The notes: generated by a model not told the origin, from the sequence alone. Shown: positions 25,007 through 33,233, counted from the first letter of the stretch. The stretch is 41,172 nucleotides of DNA from Acidimicrobiales bacterium (GCA_035512495.1 DATKDW010000072.1:1-41172); one strand, 5' to 3'. Translations and numbers: made by a program.

Positions 25007-26401
25007 ATGCCCGACATCGCCGAGCTGGTCGCGGAGGTGCTGCCCGCAGGTGCGGCGATGACCGGCGCCGAGGCCGGGGACGACTACACCCACGACGAGG
25101 CGCTCACCGGAGAGCCCCAGGTGCCGGCCGCCGTGGCCTTCCCCACGACCACCGCTGAGGTGAGTGACATCCTGCGACTGGCCGCCGAGCACGGCGTGCC
25201 CGTCACGGCGCGAGGGAGCGGGACCGGGCTGTCGGGCGCAGCCATCCCCGTGGCCGGCGGGATCGTGGTGTCGTTCGAGCGCATGAACCGGGTGGTCGAG
25301 GTCGACGCCGCCAATCACGTCGTCGTGGTCGAGCCGGGCGTCACCCTCGCCGCCCTCGACGAGGTGCTGGCCGGCCACGGCCTCGTCTACCCGGTGTTCC
25401 CCGGTGAGTACAACGCCAGCCTGGGCGGCAACGTCGCCACCAACGCCGGGGGCATGCGGGCGGTGAAGTACGGCGTCACCCGCCACCAGGTCCTCGGCCT
25501 CGAGGCGGTGCTGCCCGGTGGCGAGGTGATCCGCACCGGTGGGCGGTACGTGAAGTCGTCCAGCGGCTACGACCTCACCCAGCTCATCGTCGGGTCCGAG
25601 GGGACCCTCGTCCTCGTCACCGAGGCCACGCTCCGGGTCTATCCGCGGGCGCCGCACACGGCCACGGTCCTGGCCCCGTTCCGAAGCCTCGACGAGGTGA
25701 TGGAGGCGGTGCCCAAGGTCGTGACCAGCGGGGTCGACCCGCTCATCCTCGAGTACATCGACATGCTGACGATGGCCGCCATGACCGCTCACTCGGGGCT
25801 CGACCTGGGCGTCCCTGACGACGTCCGGGAATCCGCTCTCGCCTACCTGGTGGTGATGCTCGAGGGCCACCACGCCGACCGCGTCGATGACGACCTCCAG
25901 CGCGTCGCCGAGCTGATGACCGACCTCGGCGCCATTGACGTGTACGTGCTGCCGCCGGCGTCGGGGACCCGGCTGATCGAGGCGCGCGAGCAGGCGTTCT
26001 GGATCGCCAAGGCCAACGGGGCCGACGACATCGTCGACATCGTGGTGCCGCGCGCCGCGATCGCCACGTTCATGCGCGAGGTCTCTGCCCTCGGCGAGCG
26101 CAGCGGCAGCTGGATCGCAGGGTGCGGCCACGCCGGCGACGGCAACGTCCACCTCTCGGTCTTCCAGGGGGACCCGGCGCTGCGTTCCGAGACCGTCCGC
26201 GAGCTGTTCCGGATCGGGCTTTCCCTGGGCGGGGCGATCTCCGGAGAGCACGGCATCGGCACGGTCAAGCGCAGCTACCTGCTCGAGCTCGAGGACCCCG
26301 CCAAGATCGCCCTGATGCGTCGGATCAAGGCGGCCTTCGACCCGACTGGCATCATGAACCCATCGACCCTCCTCGGAGGGGGAGCGGAGGACGAACCGTG
26401 A
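25007..26401 (+). CDS. FAD-linked 2-hydroxyacid oxidase/dehydrogenase (GlcD-like)
   Basis: A 464-residue flavoprotein of the GlcD/D-lactate dehydrogenase type. The FAD-binding PCMH domain shows PVTARGSGTGLSGAA, FPGEYNASLGGNVATNAGG, KSSSGYDLTQLIVGSEG and the C-terminal FAD-oxidase domain ends in GCGHAGDGNVHLS, ISGEHGIGTVKR and FDPTGIMNPS. Such enzymes oxidise glycolate, lactate or longer 2-hydroxyacids to 2-oxoacids, passing electrons to quinone or an Fe-S partner; no GlcE/GlcF partner is adjacent. Its TGA overlaps the GTG of the ThDP enzyme, suggesting that the 2-oxoacid made here is the next enzyme's substrate. Confidence 0.9.
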   Translation: MPDIAELVAEVLPAGAAMTGAEAGDDYTHDEALTGEPQVPAAVAFPTTTAEVSDILRLAAEHGVPVTARGSGTGLSGAAIPVAGGIVVSFERMNRVVEVDAANHVVVVEPGVTLAALDEVLAGHGLVYPVFPGEYNASLGGNVATNAGGMRAVKYGVTRHQVLGLEAVLPGGEVIRTGGRYVKSSSGYDLTQLIVGSEGTLVLVTEATLRVYPRAPHTATVLAPFRSLDEVMEAVPKVVTSGVDPLILEYIDMLTMAAMTAHSGLDLGVPDDVRESALAYLVVMLEGHHADRVDDDLQRVAELMTDLGAIDVYVLPPASGTRLIEAREQAFWIAKANGADDIVDIVVPRAAIATFMREVSALGERSGSWIAGCGHAGDGNVHLSVFQGDPALRSETVRELFRIGLSLGGAISGEHGIGTVKRSYLLELEDPAKIALMRRIKAAFDPTGIMNPSTLLGGGAEDEP

Positions 26402-27945
26402 ACGGCGCCCGAGCCCTGATCCGCACCCTGGCCGATGCCGGCGTCGATCTGTGCATCACCAACCCCGGCACGTCGGAGATGCACTTCGTGGCCGCCCTCG
26501 ACGACGTGCCGGAGATGCGCGCCGTCCTCGGGCTGTTCGAAGGTGCCGTCACCGGCGCTGCCGACGGGTACGGGCGCATGGCCGACCGGCCCGCGGCCAC
26601 GCTCCTCCACCTTGGCCCCGGTCTCGGCAACGGTCTTGCCAACCTGCACAACGCCCGCCGCGCCCGCACCCCGGTGGTCAACATCGTCGGTGACCACGCC
26701 ACCCACCACGAGCGCTACGACGCGCCCCTGCAGTCCGACATCGAGGGGGTGGCCCGCAACGTGTCCCGTTGGTACCGGCGGACCACCCGCACCGAGGACC
26801 TCGCCGGCGACGCCGCCGACGCGGTGGCCGCCGCGCTCGGGCCGCCAGGGCAGGTCGCCACCCTGGTGCTGCCGGCCGACGTGTCGTGGAACGAGGGGGC
26901 GGAGCCCGCCACGGCCGTGCCACCCACCGCCCGGACCGTCGTGGCCGACGACACCGTCGAGGCGGTGGCCAAGGTCCTCCTCGGAGGCGAGCCGGCGGTG
27001 CTCCTGCTCGGCGGCAGCGCGCTGCGCGAACCCGCCTTGGTCGCGGCGGGGCAGGTTGCCTCGGCCACCGGTGCGCGGCTGATGGGGGAGACCTTCCCGG
27101 CCCGGCTCCAGCGGGGGGCGGGCATCCCTGCCGTCGAGCGCATCCCCTACCTCGGTGAGATGGCCCTCGCCCTGCTGGCGGGAACCCGCCACCTCGTCTT
27201 GGTGGACGCCCCGCCGCCGGTGTCGTTCTTCGCCTACCCCGACAAGCCGAGCGACCTGGTGCCCGACGGGTGCGAGGTGCACGTGCTCGCCGGGGGGAGC
27301 GAGGACGCCGCCGGCGCGCTGGCGCACCTCGCCGAGCGGGTCGGCACCGGCCACGAGGTGGAGCGACCGCCCGCCGTCCGTCCCGGCCGGCCCACCGGGG
27401 CCCTGACCGCGCAGTCGGTGGCCGAGGCCCTTGGTGCCCTCCTGCCCGACGGGGCGATCGTGGCCGACGAGGCGAACACCTCGGGGCTGTTCGCGCCCGG
27501 CGCCACCGCCGGCTGCCCGCCGCATGACTGGCTCACCAACTGCGGCGGCTCCATCGGGATCGGGATCCCGCTCGCCACTGGTGCTGCCCTGGCGTGCCCC
27601 GACCGCCCGGTCGTCTGCCTCCAGGCCGACGGCAGTGGGATGTACACCCTCCAGGCGCTGTGGACCCAGGCGCGCGAGAACCTCGACGTCACCACCATCG
27701 TGTTCACCAACCGCTCCTACGCCATCCTCAACATGGAGCTCGACCGCGTGGGCGCCGGGGCCGGCGGCCCCAAGGCGCTCGACATGCTCGACATCAGCCG
27801 CCCCGACCTCGATTTCGCCGCCCTGGCCCGGGGGATGGGGGTCGACGCCGTCACCGCCACCACGGCCGACGAGCTCACTGGCGGCCTCGCCAGGGCGCTG
27901 GCCGAGCGGGGTCCGCACCTGATCGACGCCGTGCTGGGAGGCTGA
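26398..27945 (+). CDS. Thiamine-diphosphate enzyme, acetolactate synthase/benzoylformate decarboxylase family
   Basis: The 515-residue protein has the three-domain ThDP fold: an N-terminal Pyr domain with the catalytic glutamate (GLFEGAVTGAADGYGRMA, about residue 47), a central domain, and a C-terminal PP domain whose cofactor motif reads QADGSGMYT ... FTNRSYAIL (ADG replaces the usual GDG). Family members decarboxylate 2-oxoacids or join them. The stand-alone type often annotated as acetolactate synthase large subunit matches well, but there is no IlvN small subunit, so branched-chain synthesis is unlikely. GTG 26398 overlaps the oxidase stop by four bases, implying a hydroxyacid to oxoacid to aldehyde or acyloin route. 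Confidence 0.87.
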   Translation: MNGARALIRTLADAGVDLCITNPGTSEMHFVAALDDVPEMRAVLGLFEGAVTGAADGYGRMADRPAATLLHLGPGLGNGLANLHNARRARTPVVNIVGDHATHHERYDAPLQSDIEGVARNVSRWYRRTTRTEDLAGDAADAVAAALGPPGQVATLVLPADVSWNEGAEPATAVPPTARTVVADDTVEAVAKVLLGGEPAVLLLGGSALREPALVAAGQVASATGARLMGETFPARLQRGAGIPAVERIPYLGEMALALLAGTRHLVLVDAPPPVSFFAYPDKPSDLVPDGCEVHVLAGGSEDAAGALAHLAERVGTGHEVERPPAVRPGRPTGALTAQSVAEALGALLPDGAIVADEANTSGLFAPGATAGCPPHDWLTNCGGSIGIGIPLATGAALACPDRPVVCLQADGSGMYTLQALWTQARENLDVTTIVFTNRSYAILNMELDRVGAGAGGPKALDMLDISRPDLDFAALARGMGVDAVTATTADELTGGLARALAERGPHLIDAVLGG

Positions 27946-27968
27946 CGGCCCCGGCGCTGGATCCAGGC

Positions 27969-28577
27969 TCAGTCGCCGACCACCGCGATCGACATGCGGG
28001 CCGTGAACAGATCGATGGTGCGGATCGCCACGCCGACCCTCGTGGCCACCATCGCGCGGAGGCCCGGCGGCACACCCGGAGCCTTCAGCTCCACGGTGAT
28101 GGCACCCCGCTGGCGCCGCACGGTCACGGCAACGCCCTCGGTGGGCAGCTCGTGACCTGTCAGCACCGCCTCGAGCGCCCGCAGCGCCACCTCCTCGTGG
28201 CGACGGAGGGGTGCAGCGGCGGCCTGCTCGCAGACGCTCACCACGTCGTCGGTGCCGTCGATCGTGACCGCCGCCCAGTCACGGTAGGGGTGGACCTCGC
28301 TCTCTCCGGCGACCACCAGGGGGATGTGGTGCCGCAGGGTGCACACCACGCCGTCCTCCAGCGCCGTGGGGCTCACCGACGGCCGCTCCCGGACCACCAC
28401 CGCGACGTCGATCCCGTCGTCGTCGAAGGGGCACGTGGGCTCGTCGTCGAGAGCAGTGCAGGCAAAGGACGTCTCCCCCGGCGTGTGGCAACGGAACACG
28501 CGGTGGCCGGCGTCCTCCAGCTGACGCTGGGCGGCCATGCCCGATCGTCCGTGGGTGTCGAGCATGAGCACGTCCAT
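27969..28577 (-). CDS. Conserved-looking hypothetical protein, two-part fold
   Basis: I do not recognise this 202-residue protein. It starts MDVLMLDTHGRSGMAAQRQL, which reads like a Rossmann/receiver-type beta-alpha unit, and has three cysteines within residues 30-50 (RCHT, FACT, PTCPFDDDG). The C-terminal third (VAVTVRRQRGAITVELKAPG, then AIRTIDLFTARMSIAVVGD) is beta-rich. No signal peptide or membrane helix is seen. GAGGAGG lies just before ATG 28577 and codon use is normal, so it is a real gene. It converges on the ThDP enzyme gene with a 23-base gap; the 165 bases to the crotonase start form a divergent intergenic region with no feature I can name. Confidence 0.75.
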   Translation of the reverse strand: MDVLMLDTHGRSGMAAQRQLEDAGHRVFRCHTPGETSFACTALDDEPTCPFDDDGIDVAVVVRERPSVSPTALEDGVVCTLRHHIPLVVAGESEVHPYRDWAAVTIDGTDDVVSVCEQAAAAPLRRHEEVALRALEAVLTGHELPTEGVAVTVRRQRGAITVELKAPGVPPGLRAMVATRVGVAIRTIDLFTARMSIAVVGD

Positions 28578-28742
28578 GGAACCCTCCTCGTCGCGCGACC
28601 CGATGTCGCATCCGTGGTCATCCTGTCGACGGAGGTAGCGGCGGGGGAGGGCCGGTCGTCACGGGTGACCGGGACCTTGGTCACATGCGCGGCATGTCGC
28701 CGCATCATCGGTGCGCCCGAGATGGGCTGCCAGACTCGGGCC

Positions 28743-29543
28743 ATGAATGTCGATGACGGCCTCCAGATGGTGGTCGACGGGTCCGTGGCCCGGGTGACGC
28801 TTGCCCGCCCCGACAAGCTCAACGCCCTCGATGACGCCCTCCGCCGGGCACTCGCCGAGGCCCTGCGAGAGCTGGAGGACCGGCCCGAGGTGGCGGTGCT
28901 CATCCTCGCCGGCGAGGGGCGGGCGTTCTCCGCAGGTGCCGACCTGCGCCGCACCGCGTACCCGGAGGTGACGGGAGACTGGGTCACCCGCCGCCACCGG
29001 ACCGCGACCTGGCAGCGGGTGCTCGAGCAGCTCGACCGCATCCCCCAGGCGACGGTGGCCCGCCTCCACGGCCACGTGGTGGGCGGCGCGGCGCTGCTGG
29101 CCGCCGCGTGCGACATCCGCGTGGCCGCCGACGACGTGGTCCTGCGCATCCCCGAGCTGGCCATCGGGATCCCCCTGACCTGGGCGGGCATCCCGCTGCT
29201 GGTGCGCGAGGTGGGCCTCCCGCTGGCGCGCGACTGGGTGATGACCTGTCGCCCGGTGGAGGCCGAAGAGCTGCACCGCAGCGGCTTCGCCCAGCGCCTG
29301 GTGCCCCGCGCCGAGCTCGACGAGGCCGTCGAGGCGTGCGTGGCCGAGCTGCTGGCGGTGCCTCCGGGCCCGCTGGCGATGACCCGGGCCATGACCTCGG
29401 CGATCGGGCGGAGTCACCCGGCGATGGTCGCCGGGTGGGGCGACGCCGACCACCAGCAGTGGGCCTTCACCGAGGATGAGCACCGCCAGGCCGTCCGGCG
29501 CTACGTGCAGGGCATGTCGGGCCCGTCTCTGGCGGATGGCTGA
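28743..29543 (+). CDS. Enoyl-CoA hydratase/isomerase (crotonase) family protein
   Basis: A 266-residue crotonase. The oxyanion-hole segments are present: LILAGEGRAFSAGADL and LHGHVVGGAALLAAACD. Of the two acid residues of classical hydratases, the second is kept (IPELAIGI), while the first, normally the Glu of GGGxELAxxCD, is Leu (GGAALLAAACD). A plain enoyl-CoA hydratase reaction is therefore doubtful and an isomerase-, hydrolase- or decarboxylase-type reaction is possible. ATG 28743 gives the usual N-terminus (MVVDGSVARVTLARPDKLNAL). The gene ends three bases before the convergent GlsB-type gene. No fatty-acid oxidation partner is adjacent. Confidence 0.87.
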   Translation: MNVDDGLQMVVDGSVARVTLARPDKLNALDDALRRALAEALRELEDRPEVAVLILAGEGRAFSAGADLRRTAYPEVTGDWVTRRHRTATWQRVLEQLDRIPQATVARLHGHVVGGAALLAAACDIRVAADDVVLRIPELAIGIPLTWAGIPLLVREVGLPLARDWVMTCRPVEAEELHRSGFAQRLVPRAELDEAVEACVAELLAVPPGPLAMTRAMTSAIGRSHPAMVAGWGDADHQQWAFTEDEHRQAVRRYVQGMSGPSLADG

Positions 29544-29546
29544 GCG

Positions 29547-29801
29547 CTAGCGCCGTCGTCCCTTGCTGGCGCCGAGGACGAGCAGCAGCACCGAGGCACC
29601 GGCGAAGGCGATGAGGATGGACCACAGGTCGAGGCGGTCGATGCCGTCGTGGCCCGCCGCCTGGGCGATGGCACCCCCGAGGAGCGCGCCGATGACACCG
29701 ACGGCGACCTTGGTGAGGCAGCCGCCGGCGCGTCGGCCGGTGGCCATCTCGGCGAGCAAGCCGGCGAGGAAGCCGAGGACGATCCAGGAGATGATTCCCA
29801 C
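29547..29801 (-). CDS. GlsB/YeaQ/YmgE-family small membrane protein
   Basis: An 84-residue protein with three hydrophobic helices: SWIVLGFLAGLLAEMATG, LTKVAVGVIGALLGGAIAQ and WSILIAFAGASVLLLVLGA. The Gly-rich pattern GIISWIVLGFLAG and GGCLTKVAVGVIGALLGG identifies the transglycosylase-associated/GlsB family, general-stress-linked inner-membrane proteins without a defined activity. GTG 29801 is the start. It diverges from the P450 gene across 85 bases. Confidence 0.88.
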   Translation of the reverse strand: MGIISWIVLGFLAGLLAEMATGRRAGGCLTKVAVGVIGALLGGAIAQAAGHDGIDRLDLWSILIAFAGASVLLLVLGASKGRRR

Positions 29802-29886
29802 GAGTCGTCAGCGTAGGCGGCGAACCGCTCCCGTCCGAGCATCGGCCCGTGGCTAGCCTGGGAGCGACCGCGACTGAGGAGACGAG

Positions 29887-31101
29887 ATGGCGACGCCGGT
29901 CCACGAGATGGAGCTTCCCGAGCTCGACACCTTCGGGCTCGACAAAGAGGAGTCGAGGGTCGCCATGGAGGCGGCGCGCGAGCAGCACTGGCTGGCGCGC
30001 ATGCCGCTCGGTTACACGGTCACCCGCTACGAGGACGTCGTGGCGATCCTGCGCGACCGTCGGTTCCACTCGGCGCTGGGGATGATCGCCCAGATGCAGG
30101 GCGTCGACGACGAGGCGTTCACCCGGCGACGCCAGGAGTCGATCCTGTCGATGGAGGGCGACGAGCACGCCCGCCTCCGGCGCCTGGTGGCGCCTGCCTT
30201 CAGCCCGAGGGCGGCCGACCGCCTCCGGCCGTTCATGCGCGAGGTGGTGGGCGGCCTGGTCGACGCCGTGGCCGACCAGGGGCGCTGCGAGCTGGTGGCC
30301 GACGTCTGCGAGCCGTACCCCATCCCGATCATCTGCGAGCTCCTGGGGGCGCCCAAGCAGGACTGGAAGCTCTTCTCGGCGTGGGCGACCGACATCTTCC
30401 GCATCTTCAACGGCGACATCGCCAACGACCTGCCGCTCATCCAGGCGGCCTCCGACGAGCTCGACGAGTACGTCCGCGCCATGGTCGACGAGCGCCGCTC
30501 GTCACCGTCCGACGACCTGTTGAGCGACCTCATCGCGATCGAGCAGGAAGGTGACCGCCTCGCCACCGACGAGCTGGTGATGCTGGCCGAGGCCGTCCTC
30601 ATGGCCGGGACCGACACCACCCGCAACCAGCTCGCCTGTGCCGTTGCGCTCTTCGCCGAGGATCCCGAGAGCTGGGCACGCCTGGCCGAAGACCCGTCCG
30701 TCGCCGGCGGCGCGGTGGAGGAGTCGATGCGCCACCTCGGCGCGGTTCGGGGGACGGCCCGCATCGCGTCGGTCGACATCGAGTACCGCGACGCCGTCTT
30801 CCCGGCCGGGACCCTGGTCGCCACCAGCCTGGCCACCGCCAACATGGACCCGGCGACGTTCGACGACCCGCATCACTTCGACACGGGGCGCCCTGCCTCG
30901 CCTCAGCAGCTCACCTTCGGCTCCGGCATCCACTTCTGCCTGGGGGCGGCCCTCGCCCGGGCCGAGTTGCAGGAGGCACTCCCGCTCCTGGCCCGCCGGA
31001 TGCCGAACCTGGCGCTCGACGGGCCGGTCGAGTGGAAGCCGCAGACGGTCGGCATCTGGGGCCCGGCCAGCCTGCCGCTGCGCTTCGACCCCGGTCACTG
31101 A
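29887..31101 (+). CDS. Cytochrome P450
   Basis: A 404-residue soluble bacterial P450. The I-helix oxygen motif AGTDTT is at 240-245, the ExxR pair is Glu279-Arg282 (EESMR), and the haem-binding loop FGSGIHFCLGAALARAEL places the axial cysteine at Cys351. It needs a ferredoxin and reductase for electrons; neither is next to it. The substrate (steroid, fatty acid or terpenoid) cannot be told from sequence. GAGGAGA precedes ATG 29887. The 3' end lies 56 bases before vapB. Confidence 0.93.
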   Translation: MATPVHEMELPELDTFGLDKEESRVAMEAAREQHWLARMPLGYTVTRYEDVVAILRDRRFHSALGMIAQMQGVDDEAFTRRRQESILSMEGDEHARLRRLVAPAFSPRAADRLRPFMREVVGGLVDAVADQGRCELVADVCEPYPIPIICELLGAPKQDWKLFSAWATDIFRIFNGDIANDLPLIQAASDELDEYVRAMVDERRSSPSDDLLSDLIAIEQEGDRLATDELVMLAEAVLMAGTDTTRNQLACAVALFAEDPESWARLAEDPSVAGGAVEESMRHLGAVRGTARIASVDIEYRDAVFPAGTLVATSLATANMDPATFDDPHHFDTGRPASPQQLTFGSGIHFCLGAALARAELQEALPLLARRMPNLALDGPVEWKPQTVGIWGPASLPLRFDPGH

Positions 31102-31137
31102 CCCAGCCGGGCTGTCGTCGGCCAAGCGGCGGGGTCA

Positions 31138-31159
31138 ATGCTGTATAATGATGCTGTAT
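31138..31159 (+). promoter_or_regulatory. vapBC promoter with overlapping direct repeats
   Basis: A perfect -10 hexamer TATAAT (31144-31149) lies only eight bases before the vapB ATG (31158), predicting a leaderless or nearly leaderless mRNA; no clear -35 is seen. Two direct copies of ATGCTGTAT (31138-31146 and 31151-31159, period 13) overlap the -10 and the start codon and are candidate VapB operators. Confidence 0.6.
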
Positions 31160-31376
31160 GTCGTCGACCCGAACGCAGGTGTATCTCACCGAGGAGCAGC
31201 GTCGTCGCATCGACGCCGTCGCCGATGCCGACGGCGTGACGATGGCCGAGGTGATCCGGCGCGCCCTCGACGCCTACCTGGAACGCGACGGTGACCCTTC
31301 TGCCGCCCTGAAAGCCTCCTTTGGGGCTGACCCGGACGCGACCATGCCCGATCGTTCTGAGTGGGACCGTGGCTGA
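31158..31376 (+). CDS. vapB: Ribbon-helix-helix antitoxin (VapB/CopG-like)
   Basis: A 72-residue protein with an N-terminal ribbon-helix-helix: the strand TRTQVYLTEEQ, helix RRRIDAVADADG and helix VTMAEVIRRALDAYLERD. The acidic, flexible C-terminus (ADPDATMPDRSEWDRG) is typical of a toxin-neutralising tail. It overlaps the PIN-domain gene by eight bases, the usual antitoxin-first order. It should bind VapC and, as a complex, repress the promoter at the overlapping repeats. Confidence 0.87.
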   Translation: MSSTRTQVYLTEEQRRRIDAVADADGVTMAEVIRRALDAYLERDGDPSAALKASFGADPDATMPDRSEWDRG

Positions 31377-31716
31377 CGTCCTCGTCGACACCGACATCTT
31401 CATCGATCACTTGCGGGGTGCCGCTGTCCTCTCCCCCGGCAAGCACCGACTGCACTACTCGGTGGTCACCCGCGCCGAGCTTTTCGCCGGCAGCTCGGCC
31501 ACCGATCTCGTCCACCGGCTGCTGTCGCCCTTTCGGGAGATCCTTGTTGACCGTGCCATCGCCGAACGCGCCGGCCGGGTCAAGAACGAGACCAGGATCC
31601 CGATGCCAGATGCCCTCATCGCCGCCACCGCCCTCGAGCGGGGTCTGAGCGTGGCCAGTCGCAACACGCGCCACTTCCAGTCGGTGCGTGGTCTGCGCCT
31701 GCGCTCGCTCGCCTGA
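31369..31716 (+). CDS. vapC: PIN-domain ribonuclease toxin
   Basis: The 115-residue PIN-domain protein should cleave a structured RNA, often tRNA or rRNA, with Mg2+. Acidic active-site residues are visible in DVLVDTDIFIDHL (Asp7), VTRAELFAGS (Glu) and MPDALIAATAL (Asp); the fourth position lies in VASRNTRHFQSV. GTG 31369 is chosen because it begins just before the first catalytic strand and overlaps vapB; an earlier in-frame start at 31321 would add 16 residues antiparallel to good vapB codons. The toxin is intact, so the pair is probably functional. Confidence 0.87.
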   Translation: MADVLVDTDIFIDHLRGAAVLSPGKHRLHYSVVTRAELFAGSSATDLVHRLLSPFREILVDRAIAERAGRVKNETRIPMPDALIAATALERGLSVASRNTRHFQSVRGLRLRSLA

Positions 31717-31793
31717 ACACCCGTGAGCGACCGAGAACACAACCTCGTCATCCGGGCCCGGCCAGCGGGGTTCCTGTGAGCCCGGCGAGCATC

Positions 31794-31819
31794 CCCGGGG
31801 GTGTTGAGGCAACCCCGGG
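31794..31819. terminator. Hairpin between vapC and the XRE remnant
   Basis: CCCGGGG (31794-31800) pairs with CCCCGGG (31813-31819) across a 12-base loop, 78 bases past vapC. There is no T run, so it is only a possible terminator for vapBC. Confidence 0.35.
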
Positions 31820-31849
31820 ACCTCTGTCGGCTCTTTACTTCTGGGCTTG

Positions 31850-32097
31850 GCCTCATAGCGCTGGATCTGCTGTTCGGCGACACCGAGGGCATCAGCGAGC
31901 TGGCGTTGGGTCCAGTCCCGTGCGACCCGAGCCTTGATCAACAGGGTCGCGAGCTCGGCCAGCGACGACGCTTCGATCGAGGAGACCTCCCCGGACCGCA
32001 GCCGTTCGAACTCTTGCCACTCGGCCCGCAGATCTGCGGCCTGGGCGCGGGCTGCGTCGATCTCGAGCTGGGCCTCGGTGTGGAATGCGAGGCGCTG
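31850..32097 (-). pseudogene. Decayed XRE-family helix-turn-helix regulator
   Basis: Reading the minus strand from about 32097, a stop (TAG, 32098-32100) is followed by QRLAFHTEAQLEIDAARAQA, a coiled stretch with LRSGEVSSIEASSLAELATL, and a clear HTH_3 motif ARVARDWTQRQLADALGVAE with QQIQRYEA. Beyond QRYEA the homology ends in unrelated proline-rich sequence. The pattern matches a common family of about 150-residue XRE proteins in which a coiled region precedes the HTH; here both the N-terminal part and the end of the HTH domain are missing. It has no start codon and no full domain, so it is a remnant. It may once have been linked to the toxin-antitoxin locus. Confidence 0.6.
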
Positions 32098-32158
32098 CTA
32101 TCGCACCAGGAGGTCACCGCGAACTGCGTGCGCTCGCCACCACGGAGATCGGCGCATC
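32091..32158 (+). repeat. Cassette-boundary repeat, copy 0 (degenerate)
   Basis: 5' box GGCGCTGCTATC (32091-32102) and 3' box GATCGGCGCATC (32147-32158). The spacing from TATC to CGGCGC is 51. Both boxes differ from the consensus by one or two bases, making this the weakest copy. It precedes the aspartyl-protease unit. Confidence 0.45.
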
Positions 32159-32266
32159 GCCAGCGGCCCGAGGGCGCTGCGTTCTAGTCGTGGCCCCTCG
32201 ACGCCCTGAACGCCGAATGTGTGGGTGATCGAGCACGCTCGCGTGTCCACCCGCGACACTCGCCCG

Positions 32267-33151
32267 ATGGAACACCGGGGACGCAGGCACCGGACGACGA
32301 CCTCGATTCCACTCACCTTCGATGTCCCTGGCCGGTCGCTGCACTGTCCGATGGTCACGGCGACCATCGCGGGCTGCACGACACAGCTCATCGTCGACAC
32401 CGGCGCGACGGCCCACCTGCTGACCACGGACCTCGCGCAACGCGCGGGTTTGCATCTCACGGCGGCAACCCCGGGACGCGACGTCGCAGGCGATCTCGTG
32501 CCGAGTTGGAGGGTCGGTGACGTGCCCGTCGACCTCGAGAGCTCCAGCATCATGCTTCAAGAAGTCGTCGCGATAGACGGCCCAGAGCCATTCCGCGACT
32601 GGGGCGTCGGCGGTTTCTTGAGTCCGCAGGCACTCGCAGTCGATGCGACCGTGCTCCTTGACCTGGCGACCGATCGAATCGACATCGTCGGCGACGAATC
32701 CGCGACCGCCGTAGCTGACCTCGTCCGCCGGTTCGACAACTCTGTACTGCTGGAGGGTACGCGGCACGCCGCGGGCACGCTCGGGATCCACGTTCGGGTC
32801 CCGCCCGCTCGTCCCGTGGTCGCGATCTTCGACACAGGAGCGGCCGAGACCGAATTCGCGGCCGACGCCCTCGAGACAACCGTCGACGGGGTGGTGCGAC
32901 TCAGCGGCAAAGGCGTCGGCGGCTCAGAAATCAGAGTGACGATCCTCAAGGACCAGGATCTCGACATCGGAACCGTTCAACTCCGAGTGCCCAACCTTGG
33001 GGTTCGCGACGAGATCCCCGCACCGCATGATGCTGCGGAGAGCGAAATCCCGCGCGCGCTCATCGGGATGGACGTCCTGCGCGGCACCGCCATCGCGATC
33101 ACGACTCCCGATCAAGGATCGGTCTGGTGGTGCGTGCCGAACCAGGGATGA
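32267..33151 (+). CDS. Two-lobed retropepsin-like aspartyl protease
   Basis: A 294-residue protein with two aspartyl-protease motifs: QLIVDTGATAHLL (Asp44) and VAIFDTGAAETEF (Asp189), each preceded by a hydrophobic strand. Each is followed about 75-80 residues later by the hydrophobic-Gly element that supports the active site (WGVGGFLSPQAL and RALIGMDVLRG). Bacterial retropepsin-like proteins usually carry one DTG and must dimerise; here both lobes are on one chain. No signal peptide or membrane helix is seen, so it is cytosolic. ATG 32267 is preferred; GTG 32219 would add 16 poorly conserved-looking residues. Its stop lies 27 bases before repeat copy A. The substrate is unknown. Confidence 0.78.
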   Translation: MEHRGRRHRTTTSIPLTFDVPGRSLHCPMVTATIAGCTTQLIVDTGATAHLLTTDLAQRAGLHLTAATPGRDVAGDLVPSWRVGDVPVDLESSSIMLQEVVAIDGPEPFRDWGVGGFLSPQALAVDATVLLDLATDRIDIVGDESATAVADLVRRFDNSVLLEGTRHAAGTLGIHVRVPPARPVVAIFDTGAAETEFAADALETTVDGVVRLSGKGVGGSEIRVTILKDQDLDIGTVQLRVPNLGVRDEIPAPHDAAESEIPRALIGMDVLRGTAIAITTPDQGSVWWCVPNQG

Positions 33152-33178
33152 CCCAACAAGCGGATGCTGCACCGAACA

Positions 33179-33233
33179 GGCGCCCCATAACCCAGGTCTG
33201 ACAGGACATGCGCCGCGACCGATCGGCGCTTAC
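33179..33233 (+). repeat. Cassette-boundary repeat, copy A
   Basis: 5' box GGCGCCCCATAACCC (33179-33193) and 3' box GATCGGCGCTTAC (33221-33233), TAAC-to-CGGCGC spacing 36. It begins 27 bases after the aspartyl-protease stop. The rest of the gap to the APH-like gene (33234-33513) holds only a doubtful minus-strand frame, listed separately. Confidence 0.72.
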
